Positions 1 through 8,368 of a stretch of DNA of 64,000 bases are shown here, in pieces; position 1 is the stretch's first letter; every line of letters starts with the position of its first letter. Below the pieces are notes generated by a model that did no database searches, was not told where the DNA came from, and saw only the letters and a list, made by a program, of their open reading frames with translations. The translations under genes and the position numbers were made by a program. The DNA lies in the NCBI GenBank assembly GCA_031732875.1, contig JAVMKL010000276.1:10647-74646 (forward strand), written 5' to 3'. Source of the stretch: JAVMKJ01 sp031732875 (GTDB lineage Bacteria; Pseudomonadota; Gammaproteobacteria; Competibacterales; Competibacteraceae).

Positions 1-1012
1 CACCGTGAATCTGAATGGCGTCCGAGCAAACCTGCTCCGCCATTTCAGAAGCGAACAACTTAGCCATGGAGGCTTCCTTCAGGCAGGGACGGCCGGCGTC
101 GCGCAGGCTGGCGGCGTGCCAAACCATCTGCCGAGCGACTTCGATTTGGGTCGCCATATCGGCCAGGCGGAACAGCACCGCCTGATGCTGGACGATGGGC
201 ACGCCGAACGTCTCTCTTTCCCGCGCATAGTCCACCGCAGCCTCGAATGCGGCCCGGGCCATGCCCACGGCCTGGGCCGCGATGCCGATCCGCCCGGCTT
301 CCAGGTTGGACAAGGCGATCCTGTAGCCTTCCCCCTCCCGGCCGAGCAGGTTTTCCACCGGCACCCGGCAGTTCTCGAACAGAATCTGCGCCGTATCGGA
401 GGCGTGCTGCCCCATCTTTTCCTCCAGCCGGGCCACGATGTATCCCGGCGTGTCGGTCGGGACCAAGAAGCAGGAGATGCCTTTCTTGCCGGCGGTCGGA
501 TCGGTCACGGCAAAGACGATGGCGACATCGCCTTCCTTGCCGGTAGTGATGAACTGCTTGGCGCCATTCAGCACCCAATCGTCGCCATCGCGCCGCGCGG
601 TGGCGCGGATGGCGGCGGCGTCGGAACCGGTGTGGGGTTCGGTGAGGCAGAAGCAGCCCAGCCATTCCCCCCGCGCCAGCCGGGCCAGATAGCGTTCCTT
701 CTGCCCGTCGGTGCCGTAGTTCAGCGTAATCCCGCAGGCGAGCGAATTCTGCACGCAGACGATGGTGGAGGTGGCCCCGTGACCCGCGGCGATCTCTTCG
801 ATGGCCAGCACCATCGATAGATAATCCAGGCCGGCGCCGCCCCACCGTTCCGGCACCACCATGCCCATGACCCCCAGTTCCGCCAGTTCGCGCAGGGCTT
901 CGCGCGGGAAGGTCCGGGTACGTTCCCATTCGGCCGCGTTGGGTGCCAGCCGCTCCCGGGCGAACTGGCGCAAGGTGTCGCGGATCATTTCCTGCTCCTG
1001 GGTGAGAATCAT
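1..1012 (-). CDS. acyl-CoA dehydrogenase (partial, runs off the window start)
   Basis: The minus-strand frame is open from an ATG at 1012 to the window edge (337 codons, no stop), so the C-terminus is missing. It oxidises acyl-CoA to trans-2-enoyl-CoA using FAD and passes electrons to ETF in the cytoplasm. The N-terminal helical domain starts MILTQEQEMIRDTLRQFARE. The family signature CFCLTEPHTGSDAAAI lies near residue 122, followed by GAKQFIT. The later helical part has GRIGIAAQAVGMARAAFE and the truncated end approaches the usual QIHGG motif. The family is normally about 380 residues, so roughly 45 residues are lacking. The next gene upstream on the same strand is an SDR dehydrogenase, which suggests a beta-oxidation or branched-chain acyl-CoA operon. 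The family is certain; the chain-length specificity cannot be read. Confidence 0.93.
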   Translation of the reverse strand, partial: MILTQEQEMIRDTLRQFARERLAPNAAEWERTRTFPREALRELAELGVMGMVVPERWGGAGLDYLSMVLAIEEIAAGHGATSTIVCVQNSLACGITLNYGTDGQKERYLARLARGEWLGCFCLTEPHTGSDAAAIRATARRDGDDWVLNGAKQFITTGKEGDVAIVFAVTDPTAGKKGISCFLVPTDTPGYIVARLEEKMGQHASDTAQILFENCRVPVENLLGREGEGYRIALSNLEAGRIGIAAQAVGMARAAFEAAVDYARERETFGVPIVQHQAVLFRLADMATQIEVARQMVWHAASLRDAGRPCLKEASMAKLFASEMAEQVCSDAIQIHG

Positions 1013-1038
1013 GTTCCGGCCCCCATCCGAACGAAAAG

Positions 1039-1806
1039 TTATTTGGCACCCATGCGGATGGCGCCGTCGAGGCGGATGACCTCGCCGTTGAGGTAGGCGT
1101 TTTCGACGATGTGGCGCACCAGGCTGGCGAACTCGGTCGGCTTGCCGAGACGGGGGGGAAACGGCACCATCCTGCCGAGCGAATCCCGCACCTCTTGCGG
1201 CATTCCCAGCAACATGGGGGTCTCCATCACGCCCGGCGCGATGGTCATGACGCGGATGCCGTTCCGGCTCAGTTCCCGCGCGATGGGCAAGGTCATGGCG
1301 ATCATGCCACCCTTGGACGCAGCGTAGGCAGCCTGTCCGATCTGGCCCTCGAAGGCGGCCACCGACGCGGTATTGACGATGACGCCGCGCTCGCCGGTTT
1401 CGCTGGGTTCGTTGCCCGCCATGGTGGTGGCCGCATGACGCACCAGATTGAACGCACCGATCAGGTTGATTTGCACCACCTTGGCGAAAGTGGCCAACCC
1501 GGGCGGCTCCTCCTTGCCCAGAACCTTTTCCGCCGGCGCGACGCCGGCGCAGTTGACCAGACCATGCAGGGTCCCGAACGCGCTTGCGGTCGATTCGACC
1601 GCGGCCCGGCCACTCGCTTCGTCGGCCACGTCGGTGACGACGAATCGGACGGCGGGGCCAAGTTCGGCGGCGAGCGCCTCGCCAGCCTCTCGGTTCAGAT
1701 CGGCGATGGCCACCCTCCCGCCGGCGGCGACGAGCATTCGCGCGGTGGCCGCGCCGAGACCGGAAGCGCCCCCGGTTACCAGAAAAACGTGGTTGTCGAT
1801 ATTCAT
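1039..1806 (-). CDS. SDR family 3-hydroxyacyl-CoA dehydrogenase (type II-like)
   Basis: A 255-residue short-chain dehydrogenase/reductase. It shows the Rossmann glycine motif TGGASGLG near residue 11, an Asp after beta-2 (ADLN) that favours NAD over NADP, the NCAG motif, and the catalytic Ser-Tyr-Lys set (NTASVAAFEG, then YAASKGG). The ending GEVIRLDGAIRMGAK and the overall length resemble the HSD17B10/3-hydroxyacyl-CoA dehydrogenase type II group, which converts 3-hydroxyacyl-CoA to 3-ketoacyl-CoA. It lies 26 bp upstream of the acyl-CoA dehydrogenase on the same strand, so the two probably act in the same beta-oxidation route. The subfamily assignment is by resemblance; another SDR substrate is possible. 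Confidence 0.85.
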   Translation of the reverse strand: MNIDNHVFLVTGGASGLGAATARMLVAAGGRVAIADLNREAGEALAAELGPAVRFVVTDVADEASGRAAVESTASAFGTLHGLVNCAGVAPAEKVLGKEEPPGLATFAKVVQINLIGAFNLVRHAATTMAGNEPSETGERGVIVNTASVAAFEGQIGQAAYAASKGGMIAMTLPIARELSRNGIRVMTIAPGVMETPMLLGMPQEVRDSLGRMVPFPPRLGKPTEFASLVRHIVENAYLNGEVIRLDGAIRMGAK

Positions 1807-1945
1807 GACCGTCCTCGCGGGATGGATGGGTGTCGCGCTGGCGTTGAAATAAGTCTAGAGCGTGTTTGGGTGACCCTCCATGCGAAAATTTGCTCATTTT
1901 GTTGAAGTTTTCTTGGAACAGACAGTGACGGGCGGGCGAGCGTCG

Positions 1946-1951
1946 TATAAT
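1946..1951 (+). promoter_or_regulatory. candidate -10 box (TATAAT) for the 1990 gene
   Basis: A perfect TATAAT hexamer lies 38 bp before the GTG start of the small gene at 1990. The -35 region at the expected spacing is weak, so this is a suggestion only. Confidence 0.35.
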
Positions 1952-1989
1952 GACCCTAAAAGACCCGACCGACGCCTGAGGAGATCACT

Positions 1990-2307
1990 GTGAGCCACGC
2001 CGTCACCGTCTCGTTCGACCGCAACAGCGAATACGAAATCATGCTGCACGACGGTGACGTGCTGGGCATGGACAAGGAGCAGGCACGTACCTGGCTGGCA
2101 CGGGAATTCGAGGAATTGGAGTGCGTGCCGTCCAACCCGGTGGGCAAGATCCTGCTGCTCGACATGATCCTGAACGTCGCCAAGTATGCGGGAGAGGAAT
2201 GCTTCGAGGGCGATGGGGAATGGGCCAGGAATTATGCGATCGCGGTTGTGGTGTCCCTGGACCGCCCGGCGATCCGGGTGGACGTCGCGAACTTCGTTGT
2301 CGGTTGA
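1990..2307 (+). CDS. hypothetical protein, 105 aa
   Basis: A 105-residue acidic protein starting at GTG, with a GAGGAG ribosome binding site at 1977-1982. I do not recognise the family. It has no signal peptide and no membrane segment. It looks like a small soluble alpha/beta protein, with a helical stretch (DKEQARTWLAREFEELE), a hydrophobic helix (GKILLLDMILNVAKYAGEE) and a C-terminal strand (IRVDVANFVVG). Codon use matches the chromosomal neighbours, so it is likely a genuine gene. It stands alone between the minus-strand SDR gene and the plus-strand esterase. A start at an internal ATG is possible but has no ribosome binding site. Confidence 0.7.
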   Translation: MSHAVTVSFDRNSEYEIMLHDGDVLGMDKEQARTWLAREFEELECVPSNPVGKILLLDMILNVAKYAGEECFEGDGEWARNYAIAVVVSLDRPAIRVDVANFVVG

Positions 2308-2452
2308 ACTGGGCCAGGCTTCGCTCCAGGAGCCACTTCTCTCATCCTGATCCAGAACTCGCGCCCGCCCTCTCGGTCCCGCGAGGGCGGCTTGACAAGC
2401 CGGAACGCTTCCCCACTAATGCCGTCCGACTGATTTTCACGGGAATATCCTC

Positions 2453-3136
2453 ATGACCGACACGCCGCTCACCACCCTCGAAATCGAACCTAAGGGCGCC
2501 GTTCGCTCCAGCGTGATCTGGATGCACGGCCTGGGTGCCGACGCCCGGGATTTCGAACCGATCGTCCCGGAACTGCGCCTGCCGTCCGAGTTGGGCATCC
2601 GCTTCGTCTTTCCCAACGCCCCCATTCGCCCCGTCACCGTCAACGGCGGCATGCGAATGCGAGCCTGGTACGACGTGCTGAGCATGGATCTGCCCCGTCA
2701 GGAGGACCCCGATGGCGTCTACGCCTCCGAACGGGGCATTTACGCCCTGCTGGAACGGGAGCAACAGCGCGGCGTCCCCGCCGATCGAATCGTGCTGGCC
2801 GGCTTCTCTCAAGGTGGCGCGATGGCGCTGCACACCGGCTTGCGCTATCCAGACCGTCTGGCCGGTATTCTGGCCCTGTCCTGCTACATCCCGCTGGCCA
2901 GCCGGCTGAACGAAGAGCGCCGGCCCGCCAACCAGCACGCGCCGATCTTCATGGCCCACGGCGATTATGATGCCGTCATCCCGATGCGTTACGGCCAACA
3001 GGGTGCCGAACTGCTGGAGAACCTGGGCTACCGGGTGGAATGGAGCGACTACGGCATGGGGCACGAAGTCTGCTGGGAGGAAATTCGCGACATCGCCAAA
3101 TGGCTCGGACAGGTTCTGGCGGTGCCCCTCGCTTGA
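2453..3136 (+). CDS. carboxylesterase / phospholipase-type alpha/beta hydrolase
   Basis: A 227-residue cytoplasmic serine hydrolase of the carboxylesterase 2 / acyl-protein thioesterase family (PF02230). The start of the domain reads VIWMHGLGADARDF, the oxyanion-hole region. The nucleophile elbow is GFSQGG with Ser119. The acid is the Asp in HGDYDAVIP and the His lies in YGMGHEV near the end. These proteins hydrolyse short-chain esters or acyl thioesters; the physiological substrate here is unknown. The length is typical and the gene is complete, with ATG at 2453. The next gene follows after 41 bp in the same direction. Confidence 0.9.
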   Translation: MTDTPLTTLEIEPKGAVRSSVIWMHGLGADARDFEPIVPELRLPSELGIRFVFPNAPIRPVTVNGGMRMRAWYDVLSMDLPRQEDPDGVYASERGIYALLEREQQRGVPADRIVLAGFSQGGAMALHTGLRYPDRLAGILALSCYIPLASRLNEERRPANQHAPIFMAHGDYDAVIPMRYGQQGAELLENLGYRVEWSDYGMGHEVCWEEIRDIAKWLGQVLAVPLA

Positions 3137-3177
3137 ATCGAACGGCCAACCGACGGGCTTTTCACAAGGAACCCAAC

Positions 3178-3594
3178 ATGATCAAAATCTTACGGTTCGG
3201 CGTTATTTTCCTGTTCCTGCTGGGCTCGACCGCTCACGCCGCCGATAACGCCACCGGCAAGGCACAAACCGCTGCCCTGGCGTGGTTGGCGCTGGTCGAT
3301 GCTGAAAAATACGGGCAGAGCTGGAGCGAAGCGGCGTTATTGTTCCGAAGCGCCGTCATGCAAGTCGATTGGGTCAATGCCGTCACAGCGGTCCGCGCCC
3401 CGCTTGGCGCGTTGAAATCCCGCACCCTCAAATCCGCGAATTTCACTCGCAGCCTACCCGGTGCTCCGGACGGTGAATACGTCGTCATTCAATTCGACAG
3501 CCAGTTCGAGCACAAAGCATCGGCGGTAGAGACGGTAACCCCGATGCGCGACAAGGATGGGATCTGGCGCGTGGCCGGCTACTACATCAAGTAG
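3178..3594 (+). CDS. DUF4019 domain-containing exported protein
   Basis: 138 residues from the ATG at 3178. The first 20 residues form a clear Sec signal peptide (basic MIKILRFG, hydrophobic VIFLFLLGS, then AHA before the cleavage site), so the protein is periplasmic. The mature part resembles the DUF4019 family (small proteins with a conserved W in ALAWLALVDAEKYGQSW and a YVVIQFDSQFEHK strand). The function of the family is not known. The last 17 codons are repeated at 4994-5053, beyond the next gene (see findings). A longer in-frame reading upstream of 3178 overlaps the esterase and lacks the signal peptide logic, so the ATG at 3178 is preferred. Confidence 0.8.
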   Translation: MIKILRFGVIFLFLLGSTAHAADNATGKAQTAALAWLALVDAEKYGQSWSEAALLFRSAVMQVDWVNAVTAVRAPLGALKSRTLKSANFTRSLPGAPDGEYVVIQFDSQFEHKASAVETVTPMRDKDGIWRVAGYYIK

Positions 3595-3603
3595 CGAAGC
3601 GAG
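3544..3603. repeat. direct repeat copy 1 (3' end of the DUF4019 gene)
   Basis: These bases contain the last codons and stop of the DUF4019 gene. They recur almost unchanged at 4994-5053: the first 35 bases are identical and only about three substitutions follow through the stop codon, at an offset of exactly 1450 bp. Confidence 0.85.
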
Positions 3604-3640
3604 TGAAACCATACGTTCGATCGTGAAATCGTTTTTTTTC

Positions 3641-4786
3641 TCAGCCTCGATGCAACCACTTGGCGACTCCCCGCACAATCCGCACCGCATAAAACCAGGG
3701 CAACCCCAGCGGACCGCGCACACCATGGTGTCGGCGCATGAAACCGGTATCCGGAAACAGGTGTTGGCCGAGCCAGCGCAGGCGCGCGGTGGTGGAAGGC
3801 AGGGCACGGAAATTCAGCCATTCATAGCGCCACCGCGGACGGATCTGGCGGGGATCGAACCCATCCCGGTCGGCGCCGACCCGCAGTCGGTGCTGGACTT
3901 CATCGGGTAGTGCCGTCGCGAAAAGCATTTGGGCGCCGCCCAGGCCATCGAGGCACGGACCGCACAGTGCCCGCTCTTCCGCCAGCGCCGTGACCTGTTG
4001 CCATCCCTCATCGGTAATACGCTGAGCCAGCAGGTGGATGTCGTACAGCCAGATTAACCGATCAGCGGTACCCCTCGGCATATTGGTGATCCGGTGCATG
4101 CAGGCCAGCAGCAGCGCGTGCGTCGGTCCCAGACCGCGGGCATGTGGCCCCAACGCCGGGACGAGCACGGCCGCCGCCGCCAGTTCGGCAAAAGTAAAAC
4201 GCTCGGCAAACAACGTTGCGTTGCTCGGCCGCCAATGCACGTCCAAGGCATGGATCAGCCCGCCACGGGTTTTTTTATAACAGCCGAGTTCGTAACCGAT
4301 CAGATCGCCGGGCACGTCCATCGACTGCTGGTAACCGAGAGTCTGGAGCAGGCGCCAGGCCCGCTCGGCATCGTCACGGGAAGGCAGCAGCAGATCGGTG
4401 TCGCAGCGATTGCGCAAATGGGGCTCGGGATACAGGATATAGGCCAAGGATGCCCCCTTGAGTAACAGCACCGACAAACTATGTCGCGCCAGCGCATCGA
4501 GTACCTCTCGCAGTTCCGCCGCGCGCGCCATCTCCACAGCGACTTCCTGGTAGGCGTGCCGGGCCAGCGCCGCGCGCAACGTTGCCGGATGGCGGTCCCA
4601 GGCAGCGGACCGGCGCAACCGGTCATGACAAAGGGCCAATACCCCTTCCGCCCGTGCAATATCGAGCAGCACGGATTCGGCCGGCGCCACGCCTGGTTCC
4701 GTACCGCGCAACAACGCCGCCAGCCAAGTCCGAACGGGATCCAGAGTTGGAGACGCGCTTGGCATGGCGTTACTTTGACACTCCAT
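3641..4786 (-). CDS. nucleotidyltransferase family protein (PF14907-like)
   Basis: About 381 residues from the ATG at 4786; in-frame ATGs at 4765 and 4927 are alternatives and none has a clear ribosome binding site. The core VLLLKGASLAYILYPEP followed by RNRCDTDLLLPSRDDAERAW is the pol-beta-like nucleotidyltransferase pattern of the uncharacterised NTase family (PF14907), with the paired acids in CDTDLL. These enzymes often sit in peptide, cell-surface or PqqD-type modification clusters, but no such cluster is visible here. The gene lies alone, opposite in direction to the DUF4019 gene and flanked by two copies of that gene's 3' end, which suggests it arrived as an insertion. Substrate unknown. 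Confidence 0.75.
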   Translation of the reverse strand: MECQSNAMPSASPTLDPVRTWLAALLRGTEPGVAPAESVLLDIARAEGVLALCHDRLRRSAAWDRHPATLRAALARHAYQEVAVEMARAAELREVLDALARHSLSVLLLKGASLAYILYPEPHLRNRCDTDLLLPSRDDAERAWRLLQTLGYQQSMDVPGDLIGYELGCYKKTRGGLIHALDVHWRPSNATLFAERFTFAELAAAAVLVPALGPHARGLGPTHALLLACMHRITNMPRGTADRLIWLYDIHLLAQRITDEGWQQVTALAEERALCGPCLDGLGGAQMLFATALPDEVQHRLRVGADRDGFDPRQIRPRWRYEWLNFRALPSTTARLRWLGQHLFPDTGFMRRHHGVRGPLGLPWFYAVRIVRGVAKWLHRG

Positions 4787-4950
4787 CGCGCCGAACACCC
4801 TCACCTCGCCCAATTTCGGACGCTCGAAGCCCAACGCGCATCTCGCCGGATCTCTTTGATCCATCGCCATCATTTTCAACCAATCCCGAATGGTACGAGT
4901 ACGCCGCCGCCCTGCCCCAACGATCATGTCGTTGGAACGTCACCCCGGAC

Positions 4951-4970
4951 GATGAAAGTCGGTACTTTCA
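4951..4970. repeat. short perfect hairpin
   Basis: ATGAAAGT and ACTTTCAT form an 8-bp perfect inverted repeat around CGGT. It lies between the nucleotidyltransferase gene and the second copy of the DUF4019 3' end. No T run follows, so it is not a convincing terminator. Confidence 0.5.
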
Positions 4971-4993
4971 TGGCAACCTAACAGTCGCCCCCC

Positions 4994-5053
4994 ATGCGCG
5001 ACAAGGATGGGATCTGGCGCGTGGCCGGGTACTGCATCAAGTAGCGGAGCGGG
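4994..5053 (+). pseudogene. duplicated 3' fragment of the DUF4019 gene
   Basis: A second copy of the last codons of the DUF4019 gene, reading MRDKDGIWRVAGYCIK then stop, with Y replaced by C relative to copy 1. There is no upstream part of the gene here, so it is only a footprint of a duplication or insertion event. It ends 12 bp before the stop of argH on the opposite strand. Confidence 0.8.
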
Positions 5054-5064
5054 CCACAGCGGGA

Positions 5065-6462
5065 TCACGGCAACTCCGCCACCCAAGCCTGCGCCAGTGA
5101 CGCCGCCTCGCGCACCCGATCGGGGGCGGTTCCCCCCAACACGTCGCGAGCCGCCACCGAGCCATCCAGCGACAGCACCGCGAATACGTCGTCCTCGATC
5201 AGCGGCGAAAATTGTTGCAGTTCCTCCAGTTTCATCTCCGCCAGATCCCGACCGGTTTCCACTCCCAGCCGCACCGCCTTGCCGACGATCTCGTGGGCAT
5301 CGCGGAACGGCACCCCCTTGCGGACCAGATAATCGGCCAAGTCGGTGGCGGTGGCGAAACCGCGTCGGGCGGCCTGAAGCATCTGGTCGCGCTTGGGGCG
5401 CACCGCCGGGATCATGTCGGCGAAGGCGCGCAGGCAACCCCGCACGGTATCCACCGTATCGAACAGCGGTTCCTTATCCTCCTGATTGTCCTTGTTATAA
5501 GCCAGCGGCTGGCTCTTCATCAGCGTCAACAGCGCCATCAGGTGACCGTTGACCCGTCCGACCTTGCCGCGCACCAGTTCCGGCACGTCGGGATTCTTCT
5601 TCTGCGGCATGATCGAGGAACCGGTGCAGAATCGGTCCGGCAGATCGACGAAATCGAACTGGGCCGAGGACCACAGCACCAGTTCCTCGGCCATCCGCGA
5701 CAGATGGGTCATCAGAATCGCGGCGGCGGCGGCGAATTCGATGGCGAAATCCCGGTCGCTGACCGCATCCAGGGAATTCGCCGATGGCGCGTCGAAATCC
5801 AGGAGTCGCGCGGTGTAGTGGCGATCCAGCGGGTAGCCGGTGCCGGCCAGCGCCGCCGCGCCCAACGGCATGACGTTGACCCGTTTGCGGCAGTCGGTCA
5901 GCCGTTCGTGGTCGCGCTTGAGCATCTCGAACCAGGCCAGCAGGTGATGGCCGAAGGTCACCGGCTGGGCAACCTGCAAGTGGGTAAAGCCTGGCATGAT
6001 CGTATCCGCTTCGCGCGCCGCCATTGCCGCCAACCCACCCAACAACCGTGCGATCTCGACCAGAATGGCGTCGATGGCGTCGCGCAGGTACAGCCGAATG
6101 TCGGTGGCAACCTGGTCGTTACGAGAGCGGCCGGTGTGCAGGCGCTTGCCGGCATCGCCGATGCGCTCGGTCAGGCGGGCTTCGATGTTCATGTGAACGT
6201 CCTCGAGTTCCACCGACCACTCGAACTCGCCGCGCTCGATCTCGGCCCGAATCGCTTCGAGGCCTTTCACGATCACCTCGCAATCCTCCCGCGAGAGCAC
6301 CCCCACTCGCGCCAGCATGCGGGCATGGGCGATGGAACCGTTGATATCCTGCCGGTACATCCGCCGGTCGAATTCCACCGAGGCGGTGAAGGCGGCCACG
6401 AAGGCGTCGGTGCTCTCGGTGAACCGTCCACCCCAGGTCTTGTTGGTTTGAGTGTCGCTCAT
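5065..6462 (-). CDS. argH: argininosuccinate lyase
   Basis: 465 residues, the normal family length. The enzyme splits argininosuccinate into arginine and fumarate, the last step of arginine synthesis, as a cytoplasmic homotetramer of the fumarase/aspartase superfamily. It starts MSDTQTNKTWGGRF, with the conserved WGGRF. HTGRSRNDQVATD lies near residue 110 and the superfamily signature GSSIMPQKKNPD near residue 280, which carries the catalytic Ser loop. PGFTHLQ is also present. The ATG at 6462 is chosen because WGGRF sits 10 residues from it, as in homologues; a longer upstream frame overlaps divergent hemC. The 45-bp gap to hemC must hold both promoters. Confidence 0.97.
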   Translation of the reverse strand: MSDTQTNKTWGGRFTESTDAFVAAFTASVEFDRRMYRQDINGSIAHARMLARVGVLSREDCEVIVKGLEAIRAEIERGEFEWSVELEDVHMNIEARLTERIGDAGKRLHTGRSRNDQVATDIRLYLRDAIDAILVEIARLLGGLAAMAAREADTIMPGFTHLQVAQPVTFGHHLLAWFEMLKRDHERLTDCRKRVNVMPLGAAALAGTGYPLDRHYTARLLDFDAPSANSLDAVSDRDFAIEFAAAAAILMTHLSRMAEELVLWSSAQFDFVDLPDRFCTGSSIMPQKKNPDVPELVRGKVGRVNGHLMALLTLMKSQPLAYNKDNQEDKEPLFDTVDTVRGCLRAFADMIPAVRPKRDQMLQAARRGFATATDLADYLVRKGVPFRDAHEIVGKAVRLGVETGRDLAEMKLEELQQFSPLIEDDVFAVLSLDGSVAARDVLGGTAPDRVREAASLAQAWVAELP

Positions 6463-6507
6463 AAGATATTCTTTAGGCTGAAAAGGACGCCATAGCTTAC
6501 CAAAACC

Positions 6508-7431
6508 ATGCACTCCGACACTCTGCGCATCGCCACCCGGAAAAGCCCCCTCGCCCTCTGGCAGGCCGAACATGTCGCCGAACGCCTGCGCCTGACCCAT
6601 CCCGGCCTGCGGGTCGAACTGGTTGGGATGGTCACCCGCGGCGACAGGATTCTCGACAGCCCGCTGGCCAAAATTGGTGGCAAGGGTCTATTCGTCAAGG
6701 AATTGGAGCAAGGCTTGCTGGACGGTCGCGCCGACCTCGCCGTCCATTCCATGAAGGACGTGCCGGTAAACTTTCCCGCTGGACTGGGGCTGCCGGTGAT
6801 TCTGGCGCGGGAGGACCCGCGTGATGCCTTCGTCTCCCGCGAATATTCCCACCCCGATGCCCTCCCCTCCGGTGCCCGGGTTGGCACCTCCAGCCTGCGC
6901 CGCCAATGCCAACTGGCCGCCCGCTATCCCGACTGGGCCATCCACAGCCTGCGGGGCAACGTCAACAGCCGGCTGACCAAGCTGGATGCCGGCGAGTTCG
7001 ACGCCGTCATCCTGGCCACGGCCGGCCTCAAGCGACTGGGGCTGGAAAAGCGTATTACGGCGATACTGGAACCGGAGTTCAGCCTGCCGGCCATCGGTCA
7101 AGGCGCGATCGGAGTGGAATGCCGGCTGGACGACCCCCGGACGCGGGAGTTGATCGCCGCGCTGGACGATCCCGCCACCCATATCCGAATCGCGGCGGAA
7201 CGGGCGTTCAACGCCCGCTTGCAGGGTGGCTGTCAGGTACCCATCGCCGGTCACGCCCTGCTGGATGGCGACGGACTCTGGCTGCGCGGTCTGGTCGGCG
7301 AACCCGACGGCAGCCGGATCGTCGCCGGTGAAATACGCGGCCCCGCGGCGGAGGCCGAAAGACTTGGTGCCACTCTGGCCGACGAATTGCTCGAACGCGG
7401 CGCCGGCGCGATTCTCCGTCAGCTACGCTAA
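6508..7431 (+). CDS. hemC: porphobilinogen deaminase (hydroxymethylbilane synthase)
   Basis: 307 residues, full length. It polymerises four porphobilinogens into hydroxymethylbilane in heme synthesis. It starts LRIATRKSPLALWQAEHV. It shows the dipyrromethane-binding region with Cys242 in LQGGCQVPI, the catalytic Asp region DLAVHSMKDVP, and the substrate-binding RRQCQL and SLRGNVNSRL motifs. It is the first gene of hemC-hemD-hemX-hemY, all on the plus strand and divergent from argH. The 139 bp before hemD contain a small repeat cluster, so read-through to hemD is likely but not proven. Confidence 0.97.
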   Translation: MHSDTLRIATRKSPLALWQAEHVAERLRLTHPGLRVELVGMVTRGDRILDSPLAKIGGKGLFVKELEQGLLDGRADLAVHSMKDVPVNFPAGLGLPVILAREDPRDAFVSREYSHPDALPSGARVGTSSLRRQCQLAARYPDWAIHSLRGNVNSRLTKLDAGEFDAVILATAGLKRLGLEKRITAILEPEFSLPAIGQGAIGVECRLDDPRTRELIAALDDPATHIRIAAERAFNARLQGGCQVPIAGHALLDGDGLWLRGLVGEPDGSRIVAGEIRGPAAEAERLGATLADELLERGAGAILRQLR

Positions 7432-7440
7432 AGACAGGCC

Positions 7441-7533
7441 AACCACCAAGGACAGCAAGGGCACCAAGGACAGCAATAATCACGTGAGTTTTTCCTAATC
7501 GTTTACCTTCGTGTCCCTCGTGTCCTTCGGGTG
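7441..7533. repeat. short tandem repeats between hemC and hemD
   Basis: Two copies of ACCAAGGACAGCAA occur with an 18-bp period (7445-7458 and 7463-7476). Downstream, related units appear in the opposite orientation (TTCGTGTCC and CTCGTGTCC at about 7508-7526). The arrangement can fold as a large imperfect hairpin and resembles the ACCAAGGACACC-type intergenic repeats known from several proteobacteria. No coding capacity. Confidence 0.6.
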
Positions 7534-7570
7534 ATCGAATCATGGCAATTCGCAAGCAGAACCGTATGAC

Positions 7571-8368
7571 ATGACTCCCTCCCTGCACGGTCTGGGGGTG
7601 CTGGTCACCCGCCCGGAACATCAGGCCGACCGCCTGTGCCAGTGGATCGAAGGCCACGGGGGCACCACTATCCGTTTCCCCGTCCTGACCATCGCCGAAC
7701 CGCGCGATTGGGTGCCGGCGCTGGCCATCTTCGACCGGCTGGCCGACTACGATCTGGCAATCTTCACCAGTGCCAACGCCGTGGATCGGGCGCTGCCACC
7801 GATTCGAGAACGGGGCGGATTTCCACCCCGGCTGGAAATCACCGCCATCGGTAAGGCTACCACCGAGGCGTTGGCCCGGCACGGCATCGACCGCTGCCTG
7901 CAACCCGATCATGGCTTCAACAGCGAGGCGCTGCTGGCCCTGCCGCGCATTGGGAACGTAGCCGGCCAGGCTATCGTCATCGTGCGCGGCGAGGGCGGCC
8001 GGGAACTGCTGGCCGAAACCCTGACCGCTCGCGGCGCGCGGGTGGATCGCGCCGAGGTCTACCGGCGCGAACGGCCAGCGGCGGACGTTGGCATACTGCT
8101 GGAACGCTGGAGCCGGCGCGAAATCGGCGCGGTAGTGGTCGCCAGTACCGAAAGCCTGTTGAATCTGTTTGATATGCTGGGCATTGACGGGCAAGATTAT
8201 CTGCGTCATACCCCGATGATCGCGGTCAGCGCCCGCACCGTGCAGACCGCCGCGAATCTCGGTTGTCGTCAACTTCTGCTCGCCCGCGAAGCGAGCGACG
8301 ACGCCATCGCCGCCGCCCTGCTCTGCCTGAGGGCGAATCCCACTCCATCAGTTGGTAACGCGACATGA
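7571..8368 (+). CDS. hemD: uroporphyrinogen-III synthase
   Basis: 265 residues. It cyclises hydroxymethylbilane with inversion of ring D to give uroporphyrinogen III. The family is poorly conserved, but the typical marks are present: GVLVTRPEHQADRLCQWIE at the start, DLAIFTSANAVDRALP near residue 60, IVIVRGEGGRELLAETL near residue 137, VDRAEVYRRERP, and VVVASTESLLNLFDMLG. Its position after hemC and its 4-bp overlap with hemX (ATGA at 8365-8368) support the call. Confidence 0.93.
   Translation: MTPSLHGLGVLVTRPEHQADRLCQWIEGHGGTTIRFPVLTIAEPRDWVPALAIFDRLADYDLAIFTSANAVDRALPPIRERGGFPPRLEITAIGKATTEALARHGIDRCLQPDHGFNSEALLALPRIGNVAGQAIVIVRGEGGRELLAETLTARGARVDRAEVYRRERPAADVGILLERWSRREIGAVVVASTESLLNLFDMLGIDGQDYLRHTPMIAVSARTVQTAANLGCRQLLLAREASDDAIAAALLCLRANPTPSVGNAT

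Noticed and set aside
60..1049. 329-codon minus-strand frame at the window start
   Set aside because: It is a shifted shadow of the acyl-CoA dehydrogenase, whose own frame has no stop inside the window.
4951..4970. Hairpin near 4951 as terminator of the nucleotidyltransferase gene
   Set aside because: It lies upstream of that minus-strand gene and has no T run in either direction.
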